A stretch of DNA of 64,000 bases from Pararobbsia silviterrae (GCF_003628125.1 NZ_RBZU01000005.1:412032-476031); one strand, 5' to 3'. Positions 36,770-45,836 are shown, numbered from the stretch's first letter. The notes: generated from the sequence alone by a model not told the origin. Program-made: numbers and translations.

Positions 36770-38317
36770 ATGTCGACTTCGCCGTTTTCCCGCCGTCGCT
36801 GGGCGGATTGGATGACGACGCTCCGCCACGACGCGTTCGCGGGGATCGTCGTATTTCTCGTCGCCTTGCCGTTGTGTCTGGGCATCTCGAGCGCCTCGGG
36901 CGTCGACCCGTTAGCCGGTTTGCTCGCGGGCATCATCGGCGGCACAGTCGTGGCCGTGTTCAGCGGCTCGCGTCTGAGCGTCAGCGGTCCGGCTGCCGGG
37001 CTCGTCGTCATCGTCGTCGAAGCGACCGAACTCGCGGGCGGGTTTCCGTCGTTCATGACGGCCGTCATGCTCGCGGGCCTGCTTCAGATCGCGTTCGGCG
37101 TGCTGCGTCTGGGCCGTCTTGCCGCCTATGTGCCGACGTCGGTCGTCAACGGCATGCTCGCCGCGATCGGTCTGCTGTTGATCCTCCAGCAAACGCCCGT
37201 GGCGCTCGGACGCGTGCCCAAACACGCGGATGCGACCGGCGTCGCGCTGCCGGGCCTCGACGCAGGGTCCGCCGGGCCGGCGATCGTCGCCGGCGTGGCG
37301 CTGATGCTGCTGTTCGTCTGGGCGAGTCCGCCGCTCCAGCGCCATCGCGTCGTGCGCGCGGTGCCGGGTCCGCTGCTCGCGGTCGTCTGGGGGATTGGAT
37401 ACTCGCTGATCACCTCGGCGTGGGCGCCGTCGCTCGCGATTGCACCGCAAGCGCATATCGTGCTGCCGGCGATCGATTCGGCCGAAGCGCTCGGGCGCGC
37501 GATCTCGCTCCCCGCGCTCGCCGCGCTCGGGCGGACCGAAGTCTGGGAAATGGCGGTCACGATCGCGATCGTCGCGAGCCTCGAAACCTTGTTGAGCCTG
37601 GCCGCGGTCGATCGGCTCGATCCGCGCCGCGAAACGGCGCCCCCGAATCGCGAGCTCGGCGCGCAAGGCATCGGCAATCTGCTCGCGGGCTTTGTCGGCG
37701 CGTTGCCCGTCACGTCGGTCATCGTGCGGAGCTCGGCCAACGTGCATGCGGGCGCGGCGACACGGCTCGCCGCGATCATTCACGGGGTCCTGCTGCTGTT
37801 GAGTCTGTTTCTGCTCGTCGACGTGCTCAACTTCGTGCCATTGGCCTGCCTCGCGGCGATTCTGATTCACACGGGCTACAAGCTCGCCTCGCCGCGCCTG
37901 TTCTTCGGCGCGTGGCGCGCGGGTGTCGCGCACTGGCTGCCGTTCGTCGCGACGACGCTCGGCGTGCTCATGACCGATCTGCTGATCGGCATTGCGATCG
38001 GCGTCGCGGTCAGCGCGGCCGTCGCGCTCGAATCGCATCGGCGCGAATCGATCTCGATGACCGCGCACGGCAATCATGTCCTGCTGCGCTTTCACAAGGA
38101 CCTGTCGTTCCTCGCGAAGGTCTCGCTCGAACAACATCTGGCGCGCGTGCCGAACGGCGGTGTGCTGATCATCGACGCGACAGGCGCGCGCTATCTCGAC
38201 CCCGATATCCGTCGCACGCTATCGGCTTTTCTGAAAGACGCGCTCGACCGCAACATCGTCGTCGAATTGCGCAACCTCGAACTCGAGGCGAGCGGGGACG
38301 AGGGCACGGCGCATTGA
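36770..38317 (+). CDS. SulP-family anion transporter (bicarbonate or sulfate)
   Basis: A 515-residue inner-membrane transporter. The SulP membrane domain (about 20-410) contains FLVALPLCLGIS, SGPAAGLVVIV and GNLLAGFVGALPVTSVIVRSS. A shortened STAS-like cytoplasmic domain follows (about 430-510, with VLIIDATGARYLDPD). ATG 36770 with GGAAC upstream is preferred; ATG 36758 is four codons earlier. Its position right after a beta-carbonic anhydrase is typical of SulP proteins that move bicarbonate or dicarboxylates, but sulfate cannot be excluded. Confidence 0.88.
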   Translation: MSTSPFSRRRWADWMTTLRHDAFAGIVVFLVALPLCLGISSASGVDPLAGLLAGIIGGTVVAVFSGSRLSVSGPAAGLVVIVVEATELAGGFPSFMTAVMLAGLLQIAFGVLRLGRLAAYVPTSVVNGMLAAIGLLLILQQTPVALGRVPKHADATGVALPGLDAGSAGPAIVAGVALMLLFVWASPPLQRHRVVRAVPGPLLAVVWGIGYSLITSAWAPSLAIAPQAHIVLPAIDSAEALGRAISLPALAALGRTEVWEMAVTIAIVASLETLLSLAAVDRLDPRRETAPPNRELGAQGIGNLLAGFVGALPVTSVIVRSSANVHAGAATRLAAIIHGVLLLLSLFLLVDVLNFVPLACLAAILIHTGYKLASPRLFFGAWRAGVAHWLPFVATTLGVLMTDLLIGIAIGVAVSAAVALESHRRESISMTAHGNHVLLRFHKDLSFLAKVSLEQHLARVPNGGVLIIDATGARYLDPDIRRTLSAFLKDALDRNIVVELRNLELEASGDEGTAH

Positions 38318-38320
38318 ATC

Positions 38321-38352
38321 CGCGCGGCCCCGGCACGCACCGGGGCCGCGCG
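38321..38352. terminator. Bidirectional terminator hairpin between SulP and corA
   Basis: Perfect 13-bp stem (CGCGCGGCCCCGG with its complement) and a 6-base loop, placed exactly in the 38-bp gap between two convergent genes. There is no T-tract, so termination strength is uncertain. Confidence 0.65.
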
Positions 38353-38355
38353 CGA

Positions 38356-39321
38356 TCAGACCCAGCCCGATTTGCGGAGCTTGCGGAACAGATAGAGGCA
38401 CGCGGCGATCGTGCCGCCGACCGCGACCGGATACCCGTACTTGAAATCGAGCTCGGGCATCCATTTGAAATTCATGCCGTAGAGACTGAACACAAGCGTC
38501 GGGACGGCGAGAATGGCGCCCCAGCCGGCGAGCCGCTTGACGGTCTCGTTCTGCGAAAACGTGACGAGCGCGAGATTGATCTGGATCGCGGTCGTCATCA
38601 TTTCGCGCACGCTGTCGAGAATCGACACGATCTTGAGCGCGTGGTCCGCGATATCGCGAAAGTAGGGCCGCAGGTCTTTCGGCACGAGGTCTTCGTGCAA
38701 ACGCTCCATCTGACGGCAGATTTCGTCGATCGGCGATGCGGCCGAGCGCAGATGCAGCATCTCGGCTTTCATCCGGTAGAGACGGTTGATCGTCTCGCGA
38801 TCGTATTGGTCCGTGAACAGATACGCCTCGATCGTCTCGAAGCGCGTCTGGATTTCGTCCGCGACTTCGTAGAGATGATCGGTGATGAAATCCATGATCG
38901 AGTACGCGACGAACGCGGGGCCCTTGGTCATCAACGCCGGCAGGGACTCGCAGCGCGCACGCACGTGCTGATACGACGACGAGGCGCCATGTCGGACCGA
39001 CACGACGAAGTTGCGGCCGAGGAAGATATGCGTTTCGCCGAACTGGGGCAGATCGTCGACGAGTTGCGCCGTGCTCATGACAATGAACAACGTGTCGCCG
39101 TACGACTCGATCTTCGGGCGCTGATGGGCCTGGAGCGCGTCCTCGATCGCGAGCTCGTGCAGCGAGAACTCCTGCTGGATCTGTTTGAGCTGCTCGATCT
39201 TCGGGTCGAGCACGCCGAGCCAGACAAAGGTGTCGGGCTCCTTGAGCACTTCGCTGATGTCTTCGATCGGGACATCGCCGATCTTCTTGCCATGCCGGTA
39301 CGCAACGGAATTGATGATCAT
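38356..39321 (-). CDS. corA: CorA-type Mg2+/Co2+ channel
   Basis: A 321-residue pentameric divalent-cation channel. A large cytoplasmic alpha/beta funnel (about 1-245) leads into the long stalk helix. Two C-terminal membrane helices flank the selectivity motif YGMNF (near residue 280), and a basic tail LFRKLRKSGWV ends the protein. Length and motif are typical of CorA rather than ZntB, since GMN is followed by F-K-W-M-P-E-L. The start ATG 39321 gives MIINSVAYRHG. Monocistronic on the minus strand, with a shared terminator downstream. Confidence 0.95.
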   Translation of the reverse strand: MIINSVAYRHGKKIGDVPIEDISEVLKEPDTFVWLGVLDPKIEQLKQIQQEFSLHELAIEDALQAHQRPKIESYGDTLFIVMSTAQLVDDLPQFGETHIFLGRNFVVSVRHGASSSYQHVRARCESLPALMTKGPAFVAYSIMDFITDHLYEVADEIQTRFETIEAYLFTDQYDRETINRLYRMKAEMLHLRSAASPIDEICRQMERLHEDLVPKDLRPYFRDIADHALKIVSILDSVREMMTTAIQINLALVTFSQNETVKRLAGWGAILAVPTLVFSLYGMNFKWMPELDFKYGYPVAVGGTIAACLYLFRKLRKSGWV

Positions 39322-39461
39322 GTCGTGGCTCTCGAGACGTGCGGGAGTTCAGGCGTCTCGGATTGTAGCCAACCGCGCGTACATCGGCGTGACAGCCGGC
39401 AAAGGCGGCCGTGACGAGGGGGGATCGTCAAGCAAAGGGGATGGCGCGGCCGGGGGATCGT

Positions 39462-39501
39462 GAGGCCGAGCGTCGATCGTCCCGCATCGACCCTCGGCCT
39501 C
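39462..39501 (-). terminator. Hairpin after the periplasmic binding protein gene
   Basis: Inverted repeat GAGGCCGAG-c-GTCGAT / ATCGAC-c-CTCGGCCTC (15 of 16 pairs) with an 8-base loop, 28 bp beyond the stop on the minus strand. It has no T-tract. It is a likely terminator or mRNA-stabilising hairpin. Confidence 0.5.
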
Positions 39502-39529
39502 GTCGCGCATGGCGCGAACCGTGTGACGA

Positions 39530-40549
39530 TCAGTTCGCGTTCGTCAGCGACGGATCGAGATAGGCGTTGACGTCCTGCGACTGCTTGTAGACGGCGTTAC
39601 GCACATTGAAGCTGTCGGCATTCGTGCTCGATCCGTAGACCGAGTCGAGTCCCGCGCCCTTCGTGTAGGCCTTCTTCGCGGCCGCTTCGTCGAGCAGATG
39701 CGTGCCCTTGAGCAGCGGCAGATATTGCTCGGGCGTCAGGCCGACGCGCGCTGCCATGATCTTGACCGCATCGGGCTGCGTCTTCGGGTCGTTGATATAG
39801 GCCACGCACTGGTACCAGACCTTGAGCACCTTCTGCCAATCGGCCTTGCGCGCCGACAGACTCGCCGGGTTGACCGTGATCGCGTCATAGATGAGCCCCG
39901 GTGCGTCGGCCGACGTGAAGATCGCCTTCGAGCCCGGTACGCGCTTGAGTGCTTCGCCCGCGTTCGGCTGCCAGGCGCCGACGGCCGCGATGTCCTTCGA
40001 CGACGAGAGCACCTGCGGCAGCTCGTTGGTCTTGGCATTGACGAGCGTGAGGTCCGACTCCTTGAGGCCGTTCTTTTCGAGCGCCGTGTCGAGCAGCAGA
40101 TGATCGACGAGTCCGACTTCGACGCCGACCTTCTTGCCCTTGAGGTCCTTGACGCTCTTGACCGAAGGCTTCGCGATGACCATGTCGTTGCCGCTCGAAT
40201 AGTCGGTGAGCAGCACCATCACGTTCTTCGCGCCCGTGGCGCCCGTCACGAGCGCATCGCCGTTCGTCGCGCCGACCGCGTCGAGCTTGCCGGCCGAGAA
40301 TGCGTCGAGCGAGGCCGAGTAATCGAACCATTCGAAATCGACATCGACGCCTGCCTGCTTGAACCAGCCCTTGTCGAGCGCGATTTGGAACGCGACGAAG
40401 CCGGGCCAGTCGCTATAGCCGATCTTGAGCGGGGCGGCCGCGCTGGCCGGGGCCGCGCTCAGACCCAGCACGAGTGCGGCCGCGACGCCGGCGAGGGCAT
40501 GACGCGCGCGCAGCGGAGCACGGCGAAGCGAGGATTCAAGACGTTTCAT
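39530..40549 (-). CDS. Periplasmic ABC substrate-binding protein (nitrate/sulfonate/NMT1 type)
   Basis: A 339-residue exported protein. A signal peptide (hydrophobic core LAGVAAALVLGLSAAPASA, cleavage near 38) is followed by an NMT1/SsuA-type fold with KIGYSDWPGFVAFQIALDKGWF and LKGKKVGVEVGLVDHLLLD. Such proteins bind aliphatic sulfonates, taurine, nitrate, bicarbonate or thiamine precursors. ATG 40549 has GGAGAA immediately upstream on the minus strand. No permease or ATPase gene accompanies it here, so it is an orphan that must borrow a transporter. Proximity to the carbonic anhydrase/SulP pair makes bicarbonate or sulfonate attractive but unproven. Confidence 0.88.
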   Translation of the reverse strand: MKRLESSLRRAPLRARHALAGVAAALVLGLSAAPASAAAPLKIGYSDWPGFVAFQIALDKGWFKQAGVDVDFEWFDYSASLDAFSAGKLDAVGATNGDALVTGATGAKNVMVLLTDYSSGNDMVIAKPSVKSVKDLKGKKVGVEVGLVDHLLLDTALEKNGLKESDLTLVNAKTNELPQVLSSSKDIAAVGAWQPNAGEALKRVPGSKAIFTSADAPGLIYDAITVNPASLSARKADWQKVLKVWYQCVAYINDPKTQPDAVKIMAARVGLTPEQYLPLLKGTHLLDEAAAKKAYTKGAGLDSVYGSSTNADSFNVRNAVYKQSQDVNAYLDPSLTNAN

Positions 40550-40875
40550 GGTGTTCTCCAGGAGACCGGTTGAGTATTTGAGTAGCAAAGGCATCGACGC
40601 GCATGGGCGCTTCGATGTCATGACCGGATCCTGAGCGGGGTGCGGGAGACTCAAGCCAGCCATGGAGAGGCACGACCGCCGTCGCGATCGCCGATCTCCC
40701 GGGCTTTTATCCCGCCGTGTAGCGCGGCTGCGCGGTCCGTTCCGAACGGGACTGCGCGCCGTGCCGGGCTGCTCTCGGACCAGACATTCTCGCGAACCGG
40801 AACCCTAGCACCCCTAAGATGCGACTCCGCCGCACCTCTCGCCGCAGCGTTAAGCGATAACCGTGCCAATGCGCG
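40550..40875. other. 326-bp spacer, no gene
   Basis: Upstream region of the binding-protein gene and downstream of the small regulator gene, both on the minus strand. It contains TTTTATCCCGC and AT-richer blocks but no convincing promoter boxes or gene. Confidence 0.4.
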
Positions 40876-41244
40876 TCAGCCGAGGTCCGCGAACCGGTCG
40901 TGCACATAGCCGAGGAACCCTTCGAGGCGGTGCGCGATATCGGGCGCGAGCGAGACGAACTTGACGCGCCGATCGTGCTCGGCGCTCGCCTCGAAAAGAT
41001 GGCCCGCGTCGATGAGCGCCTGCACGTAACGCACCGCCGTGCGGCGGCTCACGCCGGGCATGAACTCATAGAGCGCGGTCTTCGGAAACGACGCCTGATC
41101 GTCGATCCACATCCGGCAAAACAAGTCGCTGTAGTTCAGGTCGTGGAGTCCCAGATCCTCGAAGGAGGCCGACCACTGCAAGTCCATATCGAGGATCGCG
41201 CGCGCGATCGCTTGCCCTTTGTGACGGGCGATTTTTTTCTTCAT
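40876..41244 (-). CDS. Small winged-helix (MarR-like) regulator
   Basis: A 122-residue protein. A basic start MKKKIARHKGQ and helical first half (ASFEDLGLHDLNYSDLF) are followed by a winged helix-turn-helix: FPKTALYEFMPGVSRRTAVRYVQALIDAGHLF is the HTH region and EHDRRVKFVSLAP the wing. It most resembles MarR-type regulators, but I cannot assign a subfamily. ATG 41244 is chosen because the longer open frame has unrelated character. It is divergent from the isomerase-like gene, with repeated GCATG elements between them, so it probably controls that operon. Confidence 0.7.
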   Translation of the reverse strand: MKKKIARHKGQAIARAILDMDLQWSASFEDLGLHDLNYSDLFCRMWIDDQASFPKTALYEFMPGVSRRTAVRYVQALIDAGHLFEASAEHDRRVKFVSLAPDIAHRLEGFLGYVHDRFADLG

Positions 41245-41415
41245 CGATTCACCACCAAGAGGAAGCCCGCACAGTTTATGTGCAAACGCACCCGAAAATC
41301 GAGCGCGGTGGACGGACGGCACACGGGGCGCGTCGGACGCGATCCGATCCGCCGCGCGGGATGTCGGCCGTCGATCGGCTCGTGATTTTTGACACGCTTC
41401 ATCTTTGCGCTCTTT

Positions 41416-41435
41416 TGCATGTAATCTTGCATGCA
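41416..41435 (+). promoter_or_regulatory. Repeated TGCATG candidate operator
   Basis: TGCATG and TGCATGCA are separated by six bases, 23-40 bp upstream of the isomerase start and downstream of a TTGACA hexamer (near 41390). Each half is itself palindromic. A plausible binding site for the divergent small regulator; inference only. Confidence 0.4.
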
Positions 41436-41457
41436 CTTTTACACACAAAAAATCGCG

Positions 41458-42312
41458 ATGAAACTCGAACTATACAAAACGTTCTGGGGCTTCGACGGCG
41501 GTCCGGACGACGCGGCGCCGCTCGTGCGTGCCGCGGGCTTCGACGGCATCGAGGCGCCCGTGCCCGCGCAAGGCGCCGAGCGCGAGCGGTTTGCCCGATC
41601 GATCGAGGCCCTGGGCATGCCGCTGATCGCCGAGATCACGACGGCCGGCAGCTATGTGCCCGAGCGGTCCGCGACGCCCGACGATCATCTGCGCGATCTC
41701 GAGGCGAAGATCGTGTGGGGCAAGCCCTTGCGGCCGCGTTTCTTCAACGTGATGGCCGGATGCGACGCGTGGCCGGCGGAAACGCAGCGCGCGTTCTTCG
41801 AGCGCGCGGTCGGTCTTGCCGAAAAACACGACGTCGTCTGCAGCTTCGAGACGCACCGGGGCCGCTCGTTCTTCAACCCGTGGATCACGGCCGAGGTGGC
41901 GCGCGCGGTGCCGACGCTCAAGCTCACCTGCGATTTCAGTCATTGGGTGTCGGTCTGCGAGCGGCTGCTCGAGAGCGAATGGGACGTCATCGACGCGCTG
42001 GCGCCGCACGCCCACCATATCCACGCGCGCGTCGGCTATCCGCAAGGACCGCAGGTGCCGCATCCGGCCGCGCCCGAATATGCGGCGTGTCTCGCATCGC
42101 ATCAGCGCATGTGGGAAGCGCTTTGGGCCTCGCAGATCGCGCGCGGCTATACGGTCACGACGATGACGCCCGAATTCGGCCCCGACGGCTATCTGCACAC
42201 GCTGCCGTTCACGAACGCGCCCGTCGCGGATCTCTGGGACGTCAACACCTGGATGGGTCGCGAAGAGCGCCGCCATCTCGCGCAATTTCTTTCGGAGCGT
42301 CACGCAGCATGA
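41458..42312 (+). CDS. Sugar-phosphate isomerase/epimerase-like TIM-barrel protein
   Basis: A 284-residue AP-endonuclease-2/xylose-isomerase-like barrel. It opens with LELYKTFWGFDG, has GFDGIEAPVP, metal-ligand-type Glu in SFETHRG and Asp/His in TCDFSHW, and HIHARVGYPQGPQVPHP near the C-terminal side. It probably isomerises or epimerises a small sugar or hydroxy-acid; hydroxypyruvate isomerase is one possibility. ATG 41458 fits the family start, and another ATG lies nine codons upstream. Its stop overlaps the start of the oxygenase gene (ATGA), so both act in one pathway. Confidence 0.82.
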   Translation: MKLELYKTFWGFDGGPDDAAPLVRAAGFDGIEAPVPAQGAERERFARSIEALGMPLIAEITTAGSYVPERSATPDDHLRDLEAKIVWGKPLRPRFFNVMAGCDAWPAETQRAFFERAVGLAEKHDVVCSFETHRGRSFFNPWITAEVARAVPTLKLTCDFSHWVSVCERLLESEWDVIDALAPHAHHIHARVGYPQGPQVPHPAAPEYAACLASHQRMWEALWASQIARGYTVTTMTPEFGPDGYLHTLPFTNAPVADLWDVNTWMGREERRHLAQFLSERHAA

Positions 42313-43364
42313 ACCATCGACACACGGGATTCGACCGCCTGCCGGTCGTCGACGTCAGCGGACTCTATAGCGACGCGCTCGATACGCGCCTTGCAACGGC
42401 GCGCGAACTCGATCGCGCCGCGCGCGCGGCGGGTTTCTTCTATGTGACCGGCCATCGCGTCACCCGCGCCGAGCAGGCCGCGCTCGTCGATGCGGCCAAG
42501 CGCTTCTTCGCGGCGCCGCACGACTGGAAGATGCGGTACTACATCGAACATTCGATCGGGGCGTCGATCGCGCATCGCGGTTACGTGCCCGAGGGCGAGG
42601 AAGTTTTCGCGAACGGCAAGCGCGATCGCAAGGAGGCGTTCGACACGGGCCGCGATCTCGCCGCGGACGACCCCGACGTCGTGGCCGGCACGCCGATGCT
42701 CGGACCGAATCTCTGGCCCGACCAGACCGGTTTTCGCACGGCCGTCGACGCGTACTACGCGGCCGCGTTCGCGCTCGGGCAAACCTTGTTCCGCGGCTTC
42801 TCGCTCGCGCTCGATTTGCCCGAGACGTACTTTGAACGCTATCTGACGAAACCGCCGAGCCAGCTCCGGCTGATCCACTATCCGTTCGACGCATCGGCGC
42901 AAGACCGGCCCGGCATCGGCGCGCACACGGACTATGAATGCTTCACGATCCTCATGCCGACCGCGCCCGGCCTCGAAGTCATGAACGGGGAAGGGACGTG
43001 GATCGACGCGCCGCCGATCGACAATGCGTTCGTCGTCAATATCGGCGACATGCTCGAAGTCTGGACCGGCGGCACCTACGTCGCGACCTCGCATCGCGTG
43101 CGCAAGGTCGCCGAGGAGCGGTATTCGTTTCCGCTGTTCTTCGCATGCGATTACTCGACGGTCGTCGCGCCGTTGCCCCAGTTCGCGACCCCCGAGGCGG
43201 CCGCGCGCTATGCGCCGATCGCGGCCGGCGATCATCTGTTCGCGCAGACCGCGCAGAGCTTCACCTATCTGAAAACGCGGCTCGCGCGCGGCGATCTCGC
43301 GCTGCCCGACGGCGCGAAGGCGCTCGCGAGCTTCGGGCAGCAGGCACGCTATACGGACGATTGA
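42309..43364 (+). CDS. 2-oxoglutarate/Fe(II) oxygenase (isopenicillin-N-synthase-like)
   Basis: A 351-residue non-heme iron oxygenase. An N-terminal DIOX_N region (LPVVDVSGLYSDAL, AGFFYVTGHRV) precedes the double-stranded beta helix with the iron facial triad His206, Asp208 (HTDYE) and His262 (SHRV). Arg271 and Ser273 (RYSFP) bind 2-oxoglutarate. It hydroxylates or oxidises a small molecule that cannot be named from sequence. It is coupled to the isomerase-like gene by a 4-bp overlap. Its last 16 bp overlap the convergent deaminase gene. Confidence 0.9.
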   Translation: MNHRHTGFDRLPVVDVSGLYSDALDTRLATARELDRAARAAGFFYVTGHRVTRAEQAALVDAAKRFFAAPHDWKMRYYIEHSIGASIAHRGYVPEGEEVFANGKRDRKEAFDTGRDLAADDPDVVAGTPMLGPNLWPDQTGFRTAVDAYYAAAFALGQTLFRGFSLALDLPETYFERYLTKPPSQLRLIHYPFDASAQDRPGIGAHTDYECFTILMPTAPGLEVMNGEGTWIDAPPIDNAFVVNIGDMLEVWTGGTYVATSHRVRKVAEERYSFPLFFACDYSTVVAPLPQFATPEAAARYAPIAAGDHLFAQTAQSFTYLKTRLARGDLALPDGAKALASFGQQARYTDD

Positions 43365-43831
43365 GGGGCGGAGGCCTGAAGTTCGCGCCACAGGTCGTAG
43401 GGGCTGGCGAGCCCAGATGAGGCTGCACGCTCGACGATCGGCAACGACTGGCGCTCGATCGGCTTGCAGACCTCGTCGTAGAGCGCGAGCGACGCGACGC
43501 CGTACTGCGCGCCGTGTTCCTTCGAGTACGCGAAGAAGACCGCGTCGACGCCCGCGAGATGCAGCGCGCCCATGCACATCGGACACGGCTGCCCGCTCGC
43601 ATAGACGGTACAGCCTGTCAGGCGCAGCGCGCCCGTTGCCTGCGCGGCCGCGCGAATCGCGAGCAGCTCGGCATGGGCCGTCGGATCGCCGCTCGCGAGC
43701 AGGGTATTGACGCCCGTCGATACGATCTGCCCGTCGCGCACGATGACGGCGCCGAACGGCCGGCCGCCGTGCTCGCGGACGTTGTCGACCGCGAGTTGTA
43801 CCGCTTGATCGAGAAATCGTTGTTCGAACAT
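43349..43831 (-). CDS. Nucleoside/guanine deaminase (CDA fold)
   Basis: A 160-residue zinc deaminase with the motif HAE (His53, catalytic Glu55) and PCPMC (Cys83, Cys86). The arrangement GCTVYASGQPCPMCMGA and the C-terminal region resemble GuaD/TadA-like guanine or purine deaminases rather than cytidine deaminase. ATG 43831 has AAGGAA upstream; the open frame further left is the 15-bp repeat array. It is convergent with the oxygenase gene with a 16-bp overlap. Likely purine salvage or catabolism. Confidence 0.88.
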   Translation of the reverse strand: MFEQRFLDQAVQLAVDNVREHGGRPFGAVIVRDGQIVSTGVNTLLASGDPTAHAELLAIRAAAQATGALRLTGCTVYASGQPCPMCMGALHLAGVDAVFFAYSKEHGAQYGVASLALYDEVCKPIERQSLPIVERAASSGLASPYDLWRELQASAPQSSV

Positions 43832-43846
43832 CGGAACGTTCCTTTT

Positions 43847-43891
43847 AAGTGGGTCGGACGGAAGTGGGTCTGATAGAAGCGGGTCGGACCG
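43847..43891. repeat. 15-bp tandem array, 3 units, upstream of the deaminase gene
   Basis: AAGTGGGTCGGACGG, AAGTGGGTCTGATAG and AAGCGGGTCGGACCG in succession, immediately upstream of the deaminase ribosome site (minus strand). The rest of the spacer to 44216 shows only GC-rich sequence and no gene. Confidence 0.7.
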
Positions 43892-44216
43892 GGGCACGCG
43901 CCGCGCGGGCCGCCGGACGTCCGACTATCGCACGCCAATATCGGGAAGCGTTCACAAAGGCGCGCGCGATCGCGGACGATGTGATGCACGAAGGCGCATG
44001 ATCGCGCGCGGCGCCGGGCCGACGCCCGCGTTGACGCCGTGTACAACCTCAGGCCCGATCCGCATCTGCACGGGGGCCGCGCGCCGCGCCGGGTCGACAC
44101 CTACGCTGACGCGGGGTGCGCCGATTGAGTACAATCGTCGCGCCGGGCCTCGCGGCCCGGCGCACCTCCGCTCCGACAACCCGCGTAACCGCCTCACCGC
44201 ATTTCGACCCGGCCCA

Positions 44217-45836
44217 GTGACTGCTTCGACGCCTCCCTCGACGGACTCCTCGTCTTCCTCCCCGGCGCACGCCAGGCCGTTCCGCGATTCCTTGCTGGCC
44301 ATGCTCGGCATCGGGCTCGTCAACATGCTCGTCGCGCTCGACCAGACCGTCGTCAGCACGGCCTTGCCGTCGATCCTGTCCGAACTCCAGGGCTTCGAAT
44401 ACTACGCGTGGATGGCGAGCGCCTATCTGCTCGCGTCGGTCGTGACGGTGCCGATCTTCGGCCGCCTCGGCGACTATTTCGGTCGCAAGCCGTTCGTCGT
44501 CGCGGCGATCGTGACGTTCACGATCGCCTCGGTGCTGTGCGGCATCGCGCCGTCGATGCTGCTGCTCGTGATCGCGCGCGGTTTGCAGGGCGTCGGCGGC
44601 GGCATGATGGTCGGCACCGCGTTCGCGTCGATCCCCGACCTGTTTCCCGATCCGCGCGCGCGCGTGCGTTGGCAAGTCGTGCTCGCGGGCGCGTATGGGA
44701 TCGGCACGGCCGCCGGTCCGTCGCTTGGCGGGTTTCTCTGCGAACAATACGGCTGGCGCTCGACGTTCCTCGTGAATCTGCCCGTCGGCCTCGCGGGACT
44801 GTATTGCGTGGTCCGCTACCTGCCGTACTTCCGGCGCGCGCATGAAGGACGGGTTCGCATCGACTGGCTCGGCGCCGCCTTGCTGACCGTCGCGCTCGCC
44901 TCACTGCAGCTCTGTGTCGAGAACGTGCCGCGGCGCGGCCTCGACACGGGCAACCTCGTGCTGCTCGCGGTGACCGTCGCGAGCGCGATCGCCTTTGTCG
45001 CCTGCGAGCGGCGCGCGCCGCACCCGATCGTGCCGATGAGTCTGTTCGAGAACGGCAAGCTCGTCGTGCTGTTCACGTTGTCGACGCTTGCCGGCGTCTC
45101 GATGTTTTCGTTGATCTTCTTCGCGCCCTTGCTGTTGCAGGGCGGCTTCGGCTTGTCGCCGCAGCAGGCCGGTCTGCTCGCGACGCCGTTGCCGGTCTGC
45201 ATCGCGGGCGGCAGCCTGCTCAACACGCGCATCGTCGTGCATCTGCGCAAGCCCGTGTCGATCCTCAGCGCGGGTTTCACGCTGCTGCTGATCGCGTGTC
45301 TCGGCGTCGCGATGACGTATCGCTACACGCCGCTCGCGGTGCTCGAAATCGCGCTCGCCTGCGGCGGCGTCGGGCTCGGCTTCGTGCTCAACAACATGAA
45401 TATCTTCGGCCAGGAGATCGCGGGACGCGCGAACCTCGGCATCACGACCGCCCTCATGCAGTCGACCCGCATGGTCGGCGGCATGATCGGCACGGCCGCG
45501 GTCGGTTCGATCGTCGCGCGAAGCTACGCGAGCGGCGTCGCCGATGCCTTCGCGAATCTGACCGGCGCCGCCAATGCGGCGCACTGGAGCGCGCGGCTCG
45601 GCGATCCGCAGGTGCTCGTCGATGCGGGCACGCGCGCCTCCTTGCTGACCGACCTCGCGCAAGCCGGGTTCGACGGGCCGCAACTGCTCGGCATGGGCCG
45701 GCAATTGCTCGTCGGCTCGATTCATACGGGCGTGCTCTGCGTCGCGGTCGCGATGACGGCCGCGATCCTGCTCGTGCGCAAGATCCCCGATATGACGCTC
45801 AATGCGAAGGCCGCGCCGCCGCAGGTCCTCGACTGA
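44217..45836 (+). CDS. DHA2-type MFS drug exporter (EmrB-like)
   Basis: A 539-residue inner-membrane antiporter with 14 predicted helices. It has DHA2 signatures: LDQTVVSTALPSI in TM1, RLGDYFGRKPF in the 2-3 loop, and GAYGIGTAAGPSLGGFL (motif C, antiporter). It exports drugs or toxic metabolites in exchange for protons. GTG 44217 (VTASTPPST) is taken as start because the Ser/Pro-rich leader begins there; the frame is open further upstream without homology. Its stop precedes the UPF0303 gene by 50 bp. No regulator is adjacent. Confidence 0.88.
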   Translation: MTASTPPSTDSSSSSPAHARPFRDSLLAMLGIGLVNMLVALDQTVVSTALPSILSELQGFEYYAWMASAYLLASVVTVPIFGRLGDYFGRKPFVVAAIVTFTIASVLCGIAPSMLLLVIARGLQGVGGGMMVGTAFASIPDLFPDPRARVRWQVVLAGAYGIGTAAGPSLGGFLCEQYGWRSTFLVNLPVGLAGLYCVVRYLPYFRRAHEGRVRIDWLGAALLTVALASLQLCVENVPRRGLDTGNLVLLAVTVASAIAFVACERRAPHPIVPMSLFENGKLVVLFTLSTLAGVSMFSLIFFAPLLLQGGFGLSPQQAGLLATPLPVCIAGGSLLNTRIVVHLRKPVSILSAGFTLLLIACLGVAMTYRYTPLAVLEIALACGGVGLGFVLNNMNIFGQEIAGRANLGITTALMQSTRMVGGMIGTAAVGSIVARSYASGVADAFANLTGAANAAHWSARLGDPQVLVDAGTRASLLTDLAQAGFDGPQLLGMGRQLLVGSIHTGVLCVAVAMTAAILLVRKIPDMTLNAKAAPPQVLD

